From: Cristatella mucedo
Taxonomy: Eukaryota > Bryozoa > Phylactolaemata > Cristatellidae
DNA length: 64,000 nt
Direction: 5' to 3'
NCBI GenBank assembly: GCA_009760855.2
Contig: WPIO01000014.1
Span: 3,464,501-3,528,500, forward strand
Below the pieces are notes generated by a model. The model saw nothing but the letters and a program-made list of their open reading frames with translations. It had not been told where the DNA came from and searched no databases. Every line of letters begins with the position of its first letter. The first letter of the stretch is position 1. Below, piece by piece: positions 1 to 11,970 of the stretch. Position numbers and translations under genes: made by a program.

Positions 1-99
1 CACATCTGCCTACTCTCAGCTAAGTAACAAATTCATTTGTATGCAGGTGACAAGCAACTGTAATTGTGCTTTGATTCTTTCTTCATTTCCAGAATATCA

Positions 100-1371
100 A
101 ACTCTCAGCTTCCATACAGCATCTATTTCCGACATTCACACTTGGATGGCAGCAAACCTTTCCAAATTGAATGACGACTAAATGAACTTAATAATTATTG
201 GCAAACCGAGTGTCCCTTAAAAACTGGAAAGCCCAACCCTCTAAATCCAATCGCTCATCTCTAGCAATTAAAGTGAGAAAGTCTATCCTTCCCTCCGTCA
301 CACCGAAAGATGTACCACTTGTGTCACGGGGCAAGGTCCATAACGCTGCCAGATGGCACAGAGCTGTCTTCCGTGATAGAACTACCATGGCTCAGCAAAG
401 TAAGTCTACAGGCAGTGAGATGCTCGCATCTGTTGTAGCCATTGCATGGAATATGGGCGTCTTCATCCAAAATGACTTCACTAGATCAGCACATCAGCTC
501 CCCCAGTTAAGTTGCCTACTTTAACCTAAGTAATATTGCAAAAAGTTCGAGCTTACTTCGATAAAGAAACCACTGCCAAGGTGGTCTGTGCATTCGTGAC
601 ATCCTGACCAGACTTCTGTCACTCACTACTAGGTCTTCCTGCTCATGCAAGTAGATGCTTACAGTTGATGAAAAACTTGGTAACTCGGTTAATCTGTTGT
701 AAACGTCGGAACTTCCACATTACACCACTGCTCATCAATCTTCACTGGTTACCTATCCAGCAGAATATCGATATCGTCACTCACATTTAGGTCTATCCAT
801 TTTTTTGCTCTAGCCTAACTGTCTGAATCAACTGCACTCCAGGCCTCACGTCGAAACACCTGCTCTTGTGACTCTGGTCGATTGGTTGTGCCCCTAATCT
901 CTTGGAGACCATGCTTTCAATCCCACTGCTCCCAAAGGTTGGAACTCCATACCGACTGACATCCTGGCAGCTGATCTGACAACATTCAAAAAGAAGATAA
1001 AGATCGGCCTCTTCCTCAGTCTTTGCTCAGTCCCAGTGAATTATCTTTTGCATGTTTATAAGTTACAAACGTGTGCACTAGCTGTGACTATGGGCAAGAG
1101 CAATATTTTTTTGTATTGCCCCAGTGATCTTTACTTTTCTCCGGTGTACTTTGAGTGCTTGCCTGTGCATGATTCGGTGCATGTTCCTGACCCAAGGTCC
1201 TTTAGGCCAACAGCCATGAATACCTATTGCACTTTTCCATGCTTGCTTGGGCAGTATACCATGGTTGTCATTGTCTCTTGATTGTTGCCTCTGTTGCAGC
1301 GAGTTGCGATGCACCTAATGAAATTGTGTTCTCTTGAGGTGCTGTAAAGATGACATTATTATTATTATTAT
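100..1371 (+). mobile_element. Old degraded LINE-A copy (reverse transcriptase remnant)
   Basis: This is a 5'-truncated, heavily mutated copy of the LINE-A family. Around 137-180 the sequence still resembles the LINE-A stretch that encodes SWMAANFLKLNDD, and from about 540 to 800 it follows the region encoding the first helix after the palm through HITPLL and LHWLPV. It ends in a short ATT run at 1352-1371, the family's tail. Frames are broken throughout, so no protein is made. It is clearly older than the copies at 30633 and 60038. Confidence 0.75.
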
Positions 1372-4125
1372 AAATCAAATGATAGTTGACTAGGTATGCA
1401 TAACCTCAAGCTCTGCCTTTAGAAATGACTGAACAGCTCAGTGATATACCTCTACTGACTACCATAGCTCGTGACTTCCAAGCCTATACATGAGGTTCTA
1501 AAAAGTACACTTTTAGCATATTTATGGAACATTGGCACAATTTGCTATTAGGAATTTAAATTTGGACAGTCTATACTAAACAGTCTGCCTAAGGCCCCAT
1601 ACTTGAGCTCATCTGCTTGCTATGGCCCTTAAGTCAGTATGACAATTCACAACAAACAACAACCCAACGTTGTTTCTAAATCGAACTGCTCTTTGCACAA
1701 GCACATAAGAATGATTAGCCGTAGAACAAGCCAAAAAGCCACTAGAGTCAACAGCCCCCTCCAATCGTTCTCGATTACCATGTCACTATGAACCAGCAGC
1801 AGTATTCGTGCAAAAGACAGGACCGAGTTGATTCGCCTGGTCTGGCTAAGCAGGTACTCGAGTCCGCAGATATCCAAGATATCTTAGACAGTCATTGAGA
1901 AAAGTCTTGAGATACCTCACTGCAATTAGACAAACATCTCCAAGCCGTGACCTTATTTCTTTAAGATGGGTCTTATAACCTTGACAAGAAATACAGTACC
2001 AAGCATCAGCCACACAGCTGTCTTAACGCACATCTCACAGCTGGCATGCATACGTGATATGTCACAACAGCCCAACTTTTGGGAAAGTATAACTGATGGT
2101 GATCAGGTAAACATAGTGCAGCAGACTATCGTATCGTTCTTCTTACAACATGACGAGAAGCAACAAGCAACAGAGCCGGCTGGAGACTTACCTGACTAAC
2201 GTGGAGTTCAACATCATGCTGAGTACAGCCTTCAACAGCATTGTCTACTTTCCGGACAAATCCTTCAGCATCAACGATGGACTCCTTCGTAACACTACAT
2301 CGAATAGATGTGCACACAAAGAAAACGTTCAAGTGTTCAGGCTAAAAAAATCACAAGGGCCGGAGGCCGATAGCATGCGCATGCCGCTAAAACAAACCTG
2401 GTTGCAAACTTAACCATTTGCTTGCTCACGCTGTCACCAACTGCTACAACGGCTTGAACAGTAAACTGCTGCTGTCGAAATACGATGAAGCACTGTTTGC
2501 CTAAAAACAATAAATCAGTACGCTTGAGGCCATCTACACATGGCTTGGAACACAGTGCATAGAAAATAGCACACCCCTCCTAAAGCTGCTGCTGCTACTC
2601 TGACAAGTTGTAAAAGAAGTTCAACACCCCCTCATCCCCTGCCCCGAAAGTACACTGACCAGCAAGGCATGGGCAGCACCTGTTTGCTCTGCAATGTAAC
2701 CTGGTCTGCAGAATTAAAAATATTATCAGACAGTGTAAAAGTTGAGTTCCTGATATGTGGGTTGAAGACCGGTATTGAATGGCAAAGTCTTAATGCAGTG
2801 ACCTCTCTCTCTCTCTCTCTCTCTCCCCTAGGCTAAGAACCAGCTACCACTCGTCATAGCAGACAAGGGGATATCAATCAACATCACGACTTCCTACCAT
2901 TGGCAGGCTGAACACATCAACCCCTGGGCAGAGAAGGGAAAAATCTGCTCATTCACTATGGCTACAGTGTACAACCGTGGTTACTACATGCTTCAGAAAT
3001 AAGCTGCAATAACTATCAAACAATCCCAACAAAACAATGCAACGCAGGTCCCCGGCAATCCTCAAAACCAAGTACATATCCCAAGGATGCAGAAACTTAC
3101 GATCTGTGGAGAACATTAAGGTTCATAAAAACTCGGATATAACCACCAGATACTGCAGGGTCTCAAATAAAAGACATGGGCCAAGAAGATATCTTATGAG
3201 CTCATGATATGATATGATATGAGCTCATGACACAAACAAAGTTGCAATGACGATGATGACGTCGTATCACTAACACATCATTGCTCATGCTTACTAACTT
3301 TAGCCCACGTCTTTCTTTATGCCGGTCTACAGTTATTGGTACTACAAGTTCAACAATACCAATGTAGACCTATGCACTAGTACACCCAAGTACCCAAAAC
3401 CCAAGTACCCACCACCCATGGGCTGAAACAGCACAAAATGATGGGAGCACATTTGTAGCAAATCAGTTAAAAATCCTACATTACTAAACGGCATCTTCAC
3501 TAGCTTATACAAACAATCAGACAAGGACCAAACACTTTCTCATCCCCAATCGAGTCACTTGCACTTGAATGTTGCCATATACCTGTATGGAAAGGCTGCC
3601 ACTCGAGAAATATCTTCAGGCTTGATTACCATCCTTGGCCAACTTGCAGTTAGTCTGGGTTTTGATAGAATGGAAACATTCCCACCTCTGGCTATCAATA
3701 ATCGTTAACGTTTCCTGTCGGTCACAGAATTTTTCAGAAAATTTAAAGTTCTACAAGATTTGCATGTGAAAACTGAGACAGACCTGTCTAAATCTGTTTG
3801 TTATTTGACCATAGCGCTTAAAAGAAATTAGCTGTCTACAGACATATAAATGCCTGCCACAAATGCACGATGTCCAGTCAGCATGCTTCCTCTTCCGAAA
3901 CCCTATTGGCCTGAGCTTCCTCAACAAGCAGGCTATGACTACAACTTCACCGACTCTTAGTGACCTTACTATTCAGTACTACAGAGCGCGCCTATTATCG
4001 GCTTGCTCTTGTCATTCAAAGGCATTCCTGGTTCATGCTCTTTCTTGTTGATCAGCGTTCTTGAATCGGGAATCATCAGCAATAAATTCGGTCGTAGCAA
4101 AAGAGGTGGTGAGGGGCATGTTCAG
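1372..4125. other. Stretch without recognisable gene
   Basis: No open frame here shows a family signature. The only structure seen is a CT dinucleotide run at about 2804-2825 and a GATAT-rich repeat at 3198-3232, in which TATGAGCTCATGA occurs twice around a short ATGAT repeat. Confidence 0.5.
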
Positions 4126-4202
4126 TATAATAATAATAATAATAATAATGCACTTGATAAAGCGCCCCCAGAGAACTCAATCTCTTTCTAGGCGCTTTAC
4201 AT
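4126..4202 (-). mobile_element. LINE-A 3' end fragment
   Basis: The reverse strand shows the LINE-A terminus: an AAAGCGCCTAGAAAGAGATT-like segment, the GGGCGCTTTATCAAGTGC-like segment and the trinucleotide tail (read as ATA/ATT repeats at 4127-4150). Only about 75 bp of the element remain. Confidence 0.75.
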
Positions 4203-4514
4203 TTGCTTTCCACCATTGTCTCGAGCCGTCCAGTGAACTCACCCTCCCGCACTACTGCGAATCACTCTATCTTGGTCATCAGGCCTACCATTACCCCATT
4301 AGCCAATCTTAAAGTGAGCCCATGGAACTCCTTCAATGTGCAATAAATGCATATTAATAGGGACCGATTCTTGACGATGCCCTTGACCAGTTTGCTTTGA
4401 CCGAGACCTACCCGAAATCGACTAATAGTCCGATTTTAAACGATGTCACCTAGACAGGCTTCTCTTTCATTCGTAACCTCAGAATCTAGGGCTATGCTCG
4501 GGCAGAACAGCAAA

Positions 4515-4563
4515 TTCACCAGTTTTGATTGGTCTAGGGGCTAGATCAATCAAAACTGGTGAA
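4515..4563. repeat. Near-perfect 23-bp hairpin
   Basis: A 17-bp left arm (4515-4531) and its exact reverse complement (4547-4563) are followed inward by one G-T position and five more pairs, with a 3-nt GGG loop. No gene frame depends on it. It could be the core of a short inverted-repeat element or a transcribed hairpin. Confidence 0.7.
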
Positions 4564-4789
4564 GAAGTTGAGGTTGTCCCTCGTCCCTACCTCAGTTTTA
4601 AACCATTTGCAGTCACTTCGAAGCAGCATTCTGCATCTATTGTTTTGAGTCCCTCCAACAAGATGCCGATGATGGTAGTAGTCTATGGCCCCCATGCCAA
4701 AACCTTTTTTTTAGATTTTTCTGATCTCATTACGATTGTGTACAACAAATCGTCCCTTCTTTGTCCTGGGTGATTTTCACATTCTGGCT

Positions 4790-4870
4790 GCAGTGCAGAC
4801 TTTGCATATGTAAAGTGCCTAGAAAGATATTTTGTTATCTGAGAGCGCTATACACATGTCTTATTGCTAT
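4790..4870 (+). mobile_element. Degraded LINE-A/SINE 3' tail
   Basis: About 80 bp keep the arrangement of the LINE-A terminus: TGTAAAGTGCCTAGAAAG, a short stem, then GAGAGCGCTATACACATG. The trinucleotide tail is lost. It may be either an old LINE-A end or an old SINE-2 end, since those tails resemble each other. Confidence 0.5.
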
Positions 4871-5477
4871 CACGTTACATGCGCCCATACGTGACTTTGC
4901 AGTGAGCCGAACCATGTGGACTACACATGACACGGTCATGATGTGGTTTTCTCGGCGCCTGTGCATTTAGTTCAGCAGAGAAGAATAAAGAGAAAAGCCT
5001 GCTGAAAAAGCCGAGAACACATCGGGCTTAGTGCTACGTCGTTGTTGGGGTGCACTGTACTAAATCATTTAAGGAAAGCACTGCCATGTGATGTGAGCAA
5101 ACGAACCAAAGGCCGCTACCGACATCAGCACCACAAAACGTACGAAAGGCACAGAGTAAAGTGCATTGAGAGTGCATTGCCACCACAGCCGTGCTAATTT
5201 AAGGTGTAGGTGCTGGTCTTAATGCAGGGGTCATCCGAGCGCGCTCACCTTTTCCACGGCTGGTATGGAGCCGAGCCCTAACCCAGACCTTCTCGTTCGC
5301 ACGCTCGATAGTCAGGTCTTCGATGCGCAAATACTTGCGATCAATTGCTTCTTGCGACTGGATCAAGCCATAGCTACCGTACAGACCAGCAGCCGTGTCG
5401 GGCTCCTCTGCCGCGGTTTCATTCTAGAACAGAACACACGTACCAATGGTGTCAGCTAAATGATGAAATGATGAACA
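4871..5477. other. Stretch without recognisable gene
   Basis: I see no gene, repeat family or structured motif that I can support in this interval. Confidence 0.4.
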
Positions 5478-5487
5478 CGCGCGCGCG

Positions 5488-5519
<32 letters not shown>
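5478..5519. repeat. CG/CA microsatellite
   Basis: A short run of alternating CG passes into about fifteen AC units. A second CA run lies at 5910-5929. Confidence 0.95.
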
Positions 5520-5521
<2 letters not shown>

Positions 5522-5964
5522 TGGAGGAGTGAGGAAGGGGGAGGGAAGGAGGGAGGGAGAAAGAGAGCTACAATATCCATGTGACTACAGCATGGCACAA
5601 AATTCTCTACGGGTGAGGCCTAAGAGCTCAAAAGGATGTGTGGGCAAACAAAGCCGTTTATGCCAACATGCCTGTGAAGAAGTTATAAATGCCAAACATG
5701 TGCTTGCTAATTGTAAAGGCATCAGTTAACTATGAACGATACTGGAGTTACACTGCGTGCTCCAGCAATGCTACAGGGCAAGATAACGTCTCGCCATCTT
5801 ACGAGGTCGAATGACGCTCTACCTCCGACTACAGGTATATGGTGAGGCTGTCGGGCTGCAGTCCCCCTACACCGAGCCGCATGCCCACACCTGCACGCAC
5901 ATGCGGCGCACACACACACACACACACACCTGCTTCATCACGGTTGGCTGGCTATGACAAGGTG

Positions 5965-7159
5965 ATATGGGGTACCTCAAGGCTCCGTGCTAGGTCCGGT
6001 TCTTTTCATGTTTTATGCTCTCCCTCTTGCTGATGTGATTGTCAAGCACAATGTAGGCTTGCATTTTCATGCGGATGACACTCAGTTGCACCTTTGCTTG
6101 GATCCCTCCCAGCCTTCGAGCACCTCAGATTCTCTCAACTCACTTGCTGCATGTATTGATGACATCCACACATAGATGGCAGCAAATTGTCTAAACCTAA
6201 ACGATGATAAAGCTTATTAGTTATGGGCAAACCCAGTGTGATTCAAAAATTGGAAAAGCTGACGCTCAAAATTGGCTCTGCCAGCATATCTCCTGTTGAA
6301 TCAGCTCGAAATCTAGGGGTCATATTCCAAAGCGACCTCTCGTTAGACGACCATATCAGCTCCAAAGTCAAATCTGCCTACTTTCAGCTTCATAACATTG
6401 CTAAAATTCGGGCTTGTTTAGATGAGGATACCACGTCTAAGATGGTCCATGCATTCGTGACATCCCGTCTCGACTTCTGCAACTCACTGCTTACTGGCCT
6501 ACCGGCATGTGCGATCAGCCGATTACAGCTGGTGCAAAACTACGCAGCTAGGCTTGTCTGTCGTGAGCGTCGCAGTTGCCACATTACACCACTTCTCGCC
6601 GACCTGCACAGGCTACCAGTCAAGCAACGGATTGACTTCAAGATTTTGTCGCTCACTTTTAGGTCACTTCATTCTTTGGCTCCAGCCTATCTCTCAGATT
6701 CACTCCCCCACCAGGCCAAGCATCACACCACCCGCTTTTCGGAATCTAACAGTCTAGAAATACCTAGTACAAACCTTAAATCCTTTGGGGACCGTGCATT
6801 TAGTTCGTATGCTCCCAAAGCCTGGAACTCCCTCCCGACCTGCGTCAGAACATCCTTAACCTGACCACATTTAAAAGGAACCTAAAACACACCTATTTAG
6901 GACAGCATTTAGTGGGTCCCTGTGATTCGTCCTAGATGTGCTTATGCGTGCTGACACTGTGCATGCTGCCACTAACTACATTTGCATGCTGACCCAGTGC
7001 ATGTAACCCCTAACCATGTTATTCATTTTGTTTGTTTTTCAAGCATGATTTTACTTACCATTCAATTGCCTTTCACTTTGCAGAAAATGTAAAGCACCTA
7101 GAAAGAGATTAAGTTCTCTAAGGGTGCTTTATTAAGTGCATTATTATTATTATTATTAT
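5965..7159 (+). mobile_element. LINE-A copy, 5'-truncated reverse transcriptase with 3' tail
   Basis: The copy starts inside the reverse-transcriptase domain just before the [10 protein letters not shown] motif and runs through the palm to the conserved C-terminal region, the 3' UTR and an ATT tail (7138-7159). The catalytic motif is altered: the YADD found in good copies reads HADD here. An in-frame stop lies before residue WMAAN. The longest open frame, 6223-6864, covers 213 residues from MGKPSVIQ to the C-terminal LPTCVRTS region. It is an inactive insertion of the CR1/L2-like family. Confidence 0.88.
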
Positions 7160-7275
7160 GTGGTGTCCTGTAAAGTACCACTGCTTGTAGGTGGCTATTG
7201 TCATGCTTTCTTCCTTTGTGGCAGCTTTGGGCATTTTTCAGGGTTATGTAACTCTTTGCACATGACTGCCTTAAA

Positions 7276-7400
7276 TAAAAAATATATTCATTTTTCTGGC
7301 GCCCTAGAGAATTTAATCTCTATTCAGGGGCTTCACTTAGGCCACGGGGGGGGGGGGGGGTGCGAGCCCATGACCTCGGTCATTCCATACATTCACCCTA
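7276..7400 (-). mobile_element. SINE-2 copy
   Basis: On the reverse strand a B-box-like segment (GGTCATGGGCTCGCA) is followed by a G/C homopolymer and then a 3' part with GAGATTAAATTCTCT and AGGGCGCC. That 3' part resembles the LINE-A terminus and matches the SINE-2 copies at 21340 and 29521. The head is too worn for a confident A box. The 14-base G run at about 7343-7357 is a local expansion. Confidence 0.6.
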
Positions 7401-7413
7401 ATAATAGTCACCT

Positions 7414-7969
7414 TAATAATAATAATAATAATATTGCACTTGATAAAGCGCCCTCAGAGAACTTAATCTCTTTCTAGGCGCTTTACATTTGCTGCAAAGT
7501 GATACGCAATAGAATAGTAAGTAAAATCATGCTTGAAAAACAAACAAAATGAATAATATGGTTAGGGGTTACATGCACTGGGTCAGCATGCAAATGTAGT
7601 TAGTGGCAGCATGAACAGTGTCAGCACGCATAAGCACATCGAGGACGAATCACAAGGACCCACTAAATGCTGTCCTAAATAGGTATGTTTTTAAGTTTCT
7701 TTTAAATGTGGTCAGGTCTGGGGATGTTCTGATGCAGGTCGGGAGGGAGTTCCAGGCTGTGGGAGCATACGAGCTAAATGCACGGTCTCCAAAGGATTTA
7801 AGGTTTGTACGAGGTATTTCTAGACTGTTGGATTCCGAAAAGCGAGTGGTACGATGCTTTGCCTGATGGGGTAGTATATCTGAAAGATAGGCTGGAGCCA
7901 TAGAATGAAGAGACCTAAAAGTGAGCGACAAAACCTTGAAGTCAATCCGTTGCTTGACTGGTAACCAGT
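7414..7969 (-). mobile_element. LINE-A copy, 3' part only
   Basis: Reading the reverse strand, the copy begins at WLPVKQRIDFKVLSL and stays open for 108 residues (7650-7976) to the natural C-terminus LFRTAFSGSL. It is followed by the 3' UTR and a trinucleotide tail (7414-7432). It is almost identical to the same part of the copy at 30633-32040, so it is a young insertion truncated on arrival. Confidence 0.92.
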
Positions 7970-8573
7970 AATGCATTTGACATCGGGTAACTCAATCTCT
8001 TTGTTGGCACTTTACATTGCTATGAGGTAAGCACGACCTTGGCCTTGGTTGGGCCTAGGCTAAACCATTGGCTTGTAGCCTGAGCCTCGCAGCAGTGATA
8101 CAGTAAATGAGAGTAATAATGCAAAACTAATACTAATAATGAGTCTTACGTAGTGCCGTAAGATACATCAATCTCTATTCAGGTGCTTGCAACTTACTGT
8201 AAGAGGAGCAAGAGAACGAGATTAATGTATGAAGAACAGTGCTGGACTGTATGAAGGGCAACTGGTTTGTTGGCCTTTCGATGCAAAGCAAGTTTGACAT
8301 GCAGGTCGTACACAAGTTTGGTCTTGTGAATAGTGAATTAGGGTGGTTGTACTGACAAAGGTCTGATCAGCAAGAAAAAGAATCTCTTCTTTTCAGCTGT
8401 TGTGATGGATGCAACTGAAAGTAATGGCGCTGCTCCCCTATTCGTTTTGAGTCGGCACGGATGCCAGTAGCTGATAAGATCTGATCATCTTTGTCTCTTC
8501 CTCGGACCGAATGGAATGTGTCCAATAGTAGCCTGCATTCTGCTGTTACCCTCATAGTCGTTTCCTGCTTTAG
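7970..8573. other. Intergenic or intronic stretch upstream of TRRAP exons
   Basis: A worn LINE/SINE tail may lie at about 8150-8200 (a GTGCCGTAAGATAC... segment with CAATCTCTATTCAGG). I looked for the first TRRAP coding exon here and did not find one I could support. Confidence 0.4.
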
Positions 8574-9639
8574 CACTCGAGAAGAAGCTGAAGGCAGCTC
8601 AGGAGCTGAGCGAGAACCTCAAGGTAAAATGCAAACAAAGGCGATCGTTCATTGATTTCTCGCTCTGGCTTTTCTGCTTGTTCATTCACCTCATGCTGGC
8701 CGCGTGTCTTATTCTGCGCTGTAGTCTGTTGTATCGTCTGCTCAGTATTCTCAAATGCTACCCGACCTTGTGAAGGTGTTTCTGAAAGTGCTTCAGGAAG
8801 GAGAGCCGCAGTTCATTGCTGAGCTCAGCATGCAGGTATTGCGATTTTTCCACAACGGGTAGTGTTCAATCGACATCTCGTTGCCGTGTCATAGGTTTTT
8901 CAAAGGCCCAGCATTTGGTGCTGCTGCTGTCTTGTCAGCATTTGGGCTTTTTTGTTATTGTCTGCGCTTCAGTAATTGACAGAACATTGTTGTACCTGTA
9001 GCAACTGCGGAAAATTCTTCTGGAGATTTTGCACAGGCTGCCAACCAACGAGCTCTTGAAACCATTTTGGAAACAAATTCTAACGTTAGTGCTTAATCTG
9101 CTCGAGGTAATCGGCAGCTTCACCCCCTCCCCTTGCGTGAAGGGCAATTAGCTTTGTTTTGGCTGAAATGTCAGGCAGGCTATCATTGCGGCAAATGTGG
9201 CAAGATGTTAAGTGAATGCTCGTGTTTGCAGAGTTTTATTTCATCTCATGAACCCGATTTTCCTTATCCTCTTTTAGATTGAGAATGAAGAGAATGTTCT
9301 TGTTTGCTTACGTATTATCATTGAGCTACACAAGACATACCGTCCACCGTATGGTCCCGAGGTAAACTACTTAGTTCTTGGCTGCTGTTTCATTGCACAT
9401 TGACTCGTTGGAGCACTTCTTTTCATTCGGCTATGTTGCTGTAGGTTCAAAAGGTTCTTCAATTTGTGAAGAACATTTACAAGGAGCTTCCTTCTCACTT
9501 GCAAAAAATATTTGAGCCACGATCACAGATAAAAGTGAAAGACATAACGGAAATTGCTGTAGACATTTTGCTCCCGGAGACATTTGCCGTTACTCCAATA
9601 ACGACAGAAAAGCGAAATCCCGACAATCAGCCTGTCACG
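8574..9639 (+). CDS. TRRAP: TRRAP, five N-terminal exons (partial gene)
   Basis: TRRAP is the giant catalytically dead PI3K-like kinase that serves as the activator-binding scaffold of nuclear SAGA and NuA4/TIP60 acetyltransferase complexes. Five exons with GT-AG borders are seen: 8574-8623, 8746-8835, 9002-9106, 9278-9361 and 9445-9639. Their phases agree, giving about 173 residues. Diagnostic stretches are QLRKILLEILHRLPTNELL, NEENVLVCLRIIIELHKTYR and FVKNIYKELPSHLQKIFE, which match the animal TRRAP N-terminus by recollection of the family. Introns are short (83-171 bp). The first coding exon and everything after exon five (more than 3,600 residues in the family) were not found, and a LINE-A fragment starts within the first 5-6 bases of the next intron. 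It is therefore either a truncated or rearranged gene, or one continuing after a long intron outside what I can recognise. Confidence 0.88.
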
Positions 9640-9643
9640 GTAA

Positions 9644-10060
9644 ATCTAACAGTCTAGAAATACCTCGTACAAACCTTAAATCCTTTGGGGACCGTGCATT
9701 TAGTTTGTATGCTCCCAAAGCCTGGAACTCCCTCCCTACTTTCGTCAGAACATCCCCTGACTTGACCACATTTAAAAGGAACTTAAAACACACCTATTTA
9801 GGACAGCATTTAGTGGGTCCCTGTGATTCGTCCTTGATGTGCTTATGCGTGCTGACACTGTGCATGCTGCCACAAATCACATTTGCATGCTGACCCTGTG
9901 CATGTCACCCCGAACTATGTCATTCATTTTGATTGTTAATCAAGTATGATATTACTCACCATTCAATTGCATTTCCATCTGCAGCAAATGTAAAGCGCCT
10001 AGAGAGAGATTGAGTTCTCTGAGGGCGCTTTATCAAGTGCATTATTATTATTATTATTAA
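9644..10060 (+). mobile_element. LINE-A 3' fragment abutting a TRRAP splice donor
   Basis: Homology to LINE-A begins at the codons for SNSLEIPRTNLKSFGDRAF, runs through the C-terminus and 3' UTR and ends in an ATT tail (10041-10060). The left edge lies within 5-6 bp of the GT of the donor that follows TRRAP exon five. I see no target-site duplication across its ends. Confidence 0.88.
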
Positions 10061-11274
10061 GCCCCATTCGAAAATTTCTGGCTCCAGCCAAGCCTTCAAC
10101 ACCAGAGGCTAACGTCCTATTCAATTCGACTATGTCTATAGCCCAAACTATTTTCCGCTATAGTCATGGCACATTTAAATGCAAGAATGCCAATGCATAT
10201 GTAATAAAGGCAAACTACAGTTCTACCTCAGCAGGAACAATTCAAAGCTGAATAATAGTGAATTCGATCCGAGTACTTCTGAGATGCTCACGGTGTCAAC
10301 CAATCATCTCTCTTGTTAAATGAACCGTGGAAAAGCCGACCACACCGTTAGTCTAATGCAATTCACAGGGGTTGCTAAACACAGTCTATATGGCATACAC
10401 TGCTTGAGCACTGCAAGCCACTGACCCAGCAGGTGGGCAAGCCCATCGATAGGACTCGCACATTCTGTCTCTCAACACCACACTAAAACAACAGCAGACC
10501 TCGGTCAGACTCTACTAACTTGCCTTATGACCTTATGTTGTTGTTTGGCCTGCAACTTCACTGGCTATATATGTATAGTTGTTTAATGCGTCCTCGAGAC
10601 TACTGGTGCACAGGAGTGCCTGTGCCTTAGAAAAATAGCACCCGATTTTTTGGGTAGACTATGCAGTCGAGCATTGATATCGAGGCCAGAGATAGTGGAA
10701 TACGAGTCAACCGATCAAGTTGCATCCCATGAAAAAGCTGCATTCCTTCAAGCAAATGGGTGATACCAATGCTAGTGCAACGTCTCTTAGCATGCAAACA
10801 ATGCCAGTGTAACTAAAATATTTCTGAACGAAATCAATACTGGAACATTCAATAATCTAATGAGAGATGACGATCTGCAGCACATCCTCAACCCCAATAT
10901 GCAAACCTAGTTATGCTTACTTAAAGTATACGCACACATACCACATACTCAAATAGTCATTTGCATGCAAATCACTTCTCCAGTTCTCTCGCTTCTAGCA
11001 CTACATTAGTTTGTAATACAAAAACTAGTTGCATTTTTAGTAGAGCCACATGGTAAAACATGGCAGACCTCTGCGAATAGGTAATAAACAATGTCCGAAA
11101 TCGTGAGATTCTTGAGATGAACGACACCAGTAAGAAGAAACATGATATAGTGCTGTTCACATCAGCACTACAATCAAACTCCAGATCTCATCTTAAAAGC
11201 CAACCACTGTCCACACCATTAACTCGATACTCGAGCACACACGGCCCCCAGCCTACAGTTAGCCAAACCAATAC
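10061..11274. other. Stretch without recognisable gene
   Basis: I searched it for the next TRRAP exon, which in animals begins a hydrophobic helical repeat, and saw nothing I could defend. No repeat family was recognised either. Confidence 0.4.
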
Positions 11275-11368
11275 CTTCACTCCTTCAGCTTTATGTGCCT
11301 TCCTTTCTGCCTTTTCTGCTTCCTTTTGCTGCTTCTTCAGTGCTTTCTTTGACAACTTCTGATCACCT
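11275..11368 (-). CDS. Single lysine-rich exon, aminoacyl-tRNA synthetase N-extension-like
   Basis: On the reverse strand a 94-bp exon sits between a TTTTAG acceptor (at 11369) and a GTATTG donor (from 11274). It encodes about 31 residues including GDQKLSKKALKKQQKEAEKA, followed by an alanine- and lysine-rich helix. Such a KLSKKALKK-QKE-EK helix is typical of the RNA-binding N-terminal extension of eukaryotic cytosolic aspartyl-tRNA synthetase, and similar helices occur in lysyl-tRNA synthetase. That assignment is from family knowledge. No neighbouring exon was identified, so the exon could be a stray or part of a gene with long introns. It is antisense to the TRRAP fragment 1.6 kb away. Confidence 0.4.
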
Positions 11369-11831
11369 CTAAAATACATTCAACATTCTATTTGCTGTGC
11401 GCTGGTGCTGCATGTTTAGGGCGAAGGTTATGCAGGCAGATGAAAGGGAAGTTGAGGAGGACTAAGGATTGATTGCTTTAGAAAAAGTACTGGTAGATAT
11501 GGCAATTGATATAGCTAAACAAAAGCACATTTATCAAAAAGATAGCACTATGATGCCAAAAATATGCATTAGGACGATGAGTGAACAATCAAGATTACCG
11601 AGTGGTACTAGAGCCCAGCAGTCAAGATCGGCTAATTTCAAGCAGCTTCGTTTGGCAGAGTGGTAGAAGAGCCATTGCAGTTTTGACCCAGTTTGTAATG
11701 AGCACTAGGATAAAAGACTGACTGCTACATGGCTCATAACAACAAGCTGGGTCGTGAAGAGCTGCTGTTATCGTAACTATCTGGCGGTAAGCTGAAACAA
11801 AGGCACCAAAAGCGTGTGCTGATATAGATTC
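11369..11831. other. Stretch without recognisable gene
   Basis: No gene or repeat can be supported. If the lysine-rich exon to the left is real, this is probably its upstream intron. Confidence 0.35.
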
Positions 11832-11865
11832 GTGTGTACCAAAAACTGGTGTTTTTGGTACACAC
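11832..11865. repeat. Perfect 15-bp inverted repeat, 4-nt loop
   Basis: GTGTGTACCAAAAAC at 11832-11846 is exactly complementary to GTTTTTGGTACACAC at 11851-11865, around the loop TGGT. The stem is too short for an animal pre-miRNA by itself and the flanks do not extend it. Confidence 0.85.
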
Positions 11866-11970
11866 AAAACAGGCAATGACCACTACCTCTGCAGGGAGGC
11901 ATAAGCTGAATCTGCCTGGGTGAGCATCCAAGCAATGAGATCACACTGGACTTTCCCACCTAACACTTAG

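Noticed and set aside
3198-3232. GAGCTCATGATAT palindromic block
   Set aside because: It is a short GATAT repeat between two copies of a restriction-site-like palindrome; nothing suggests function.
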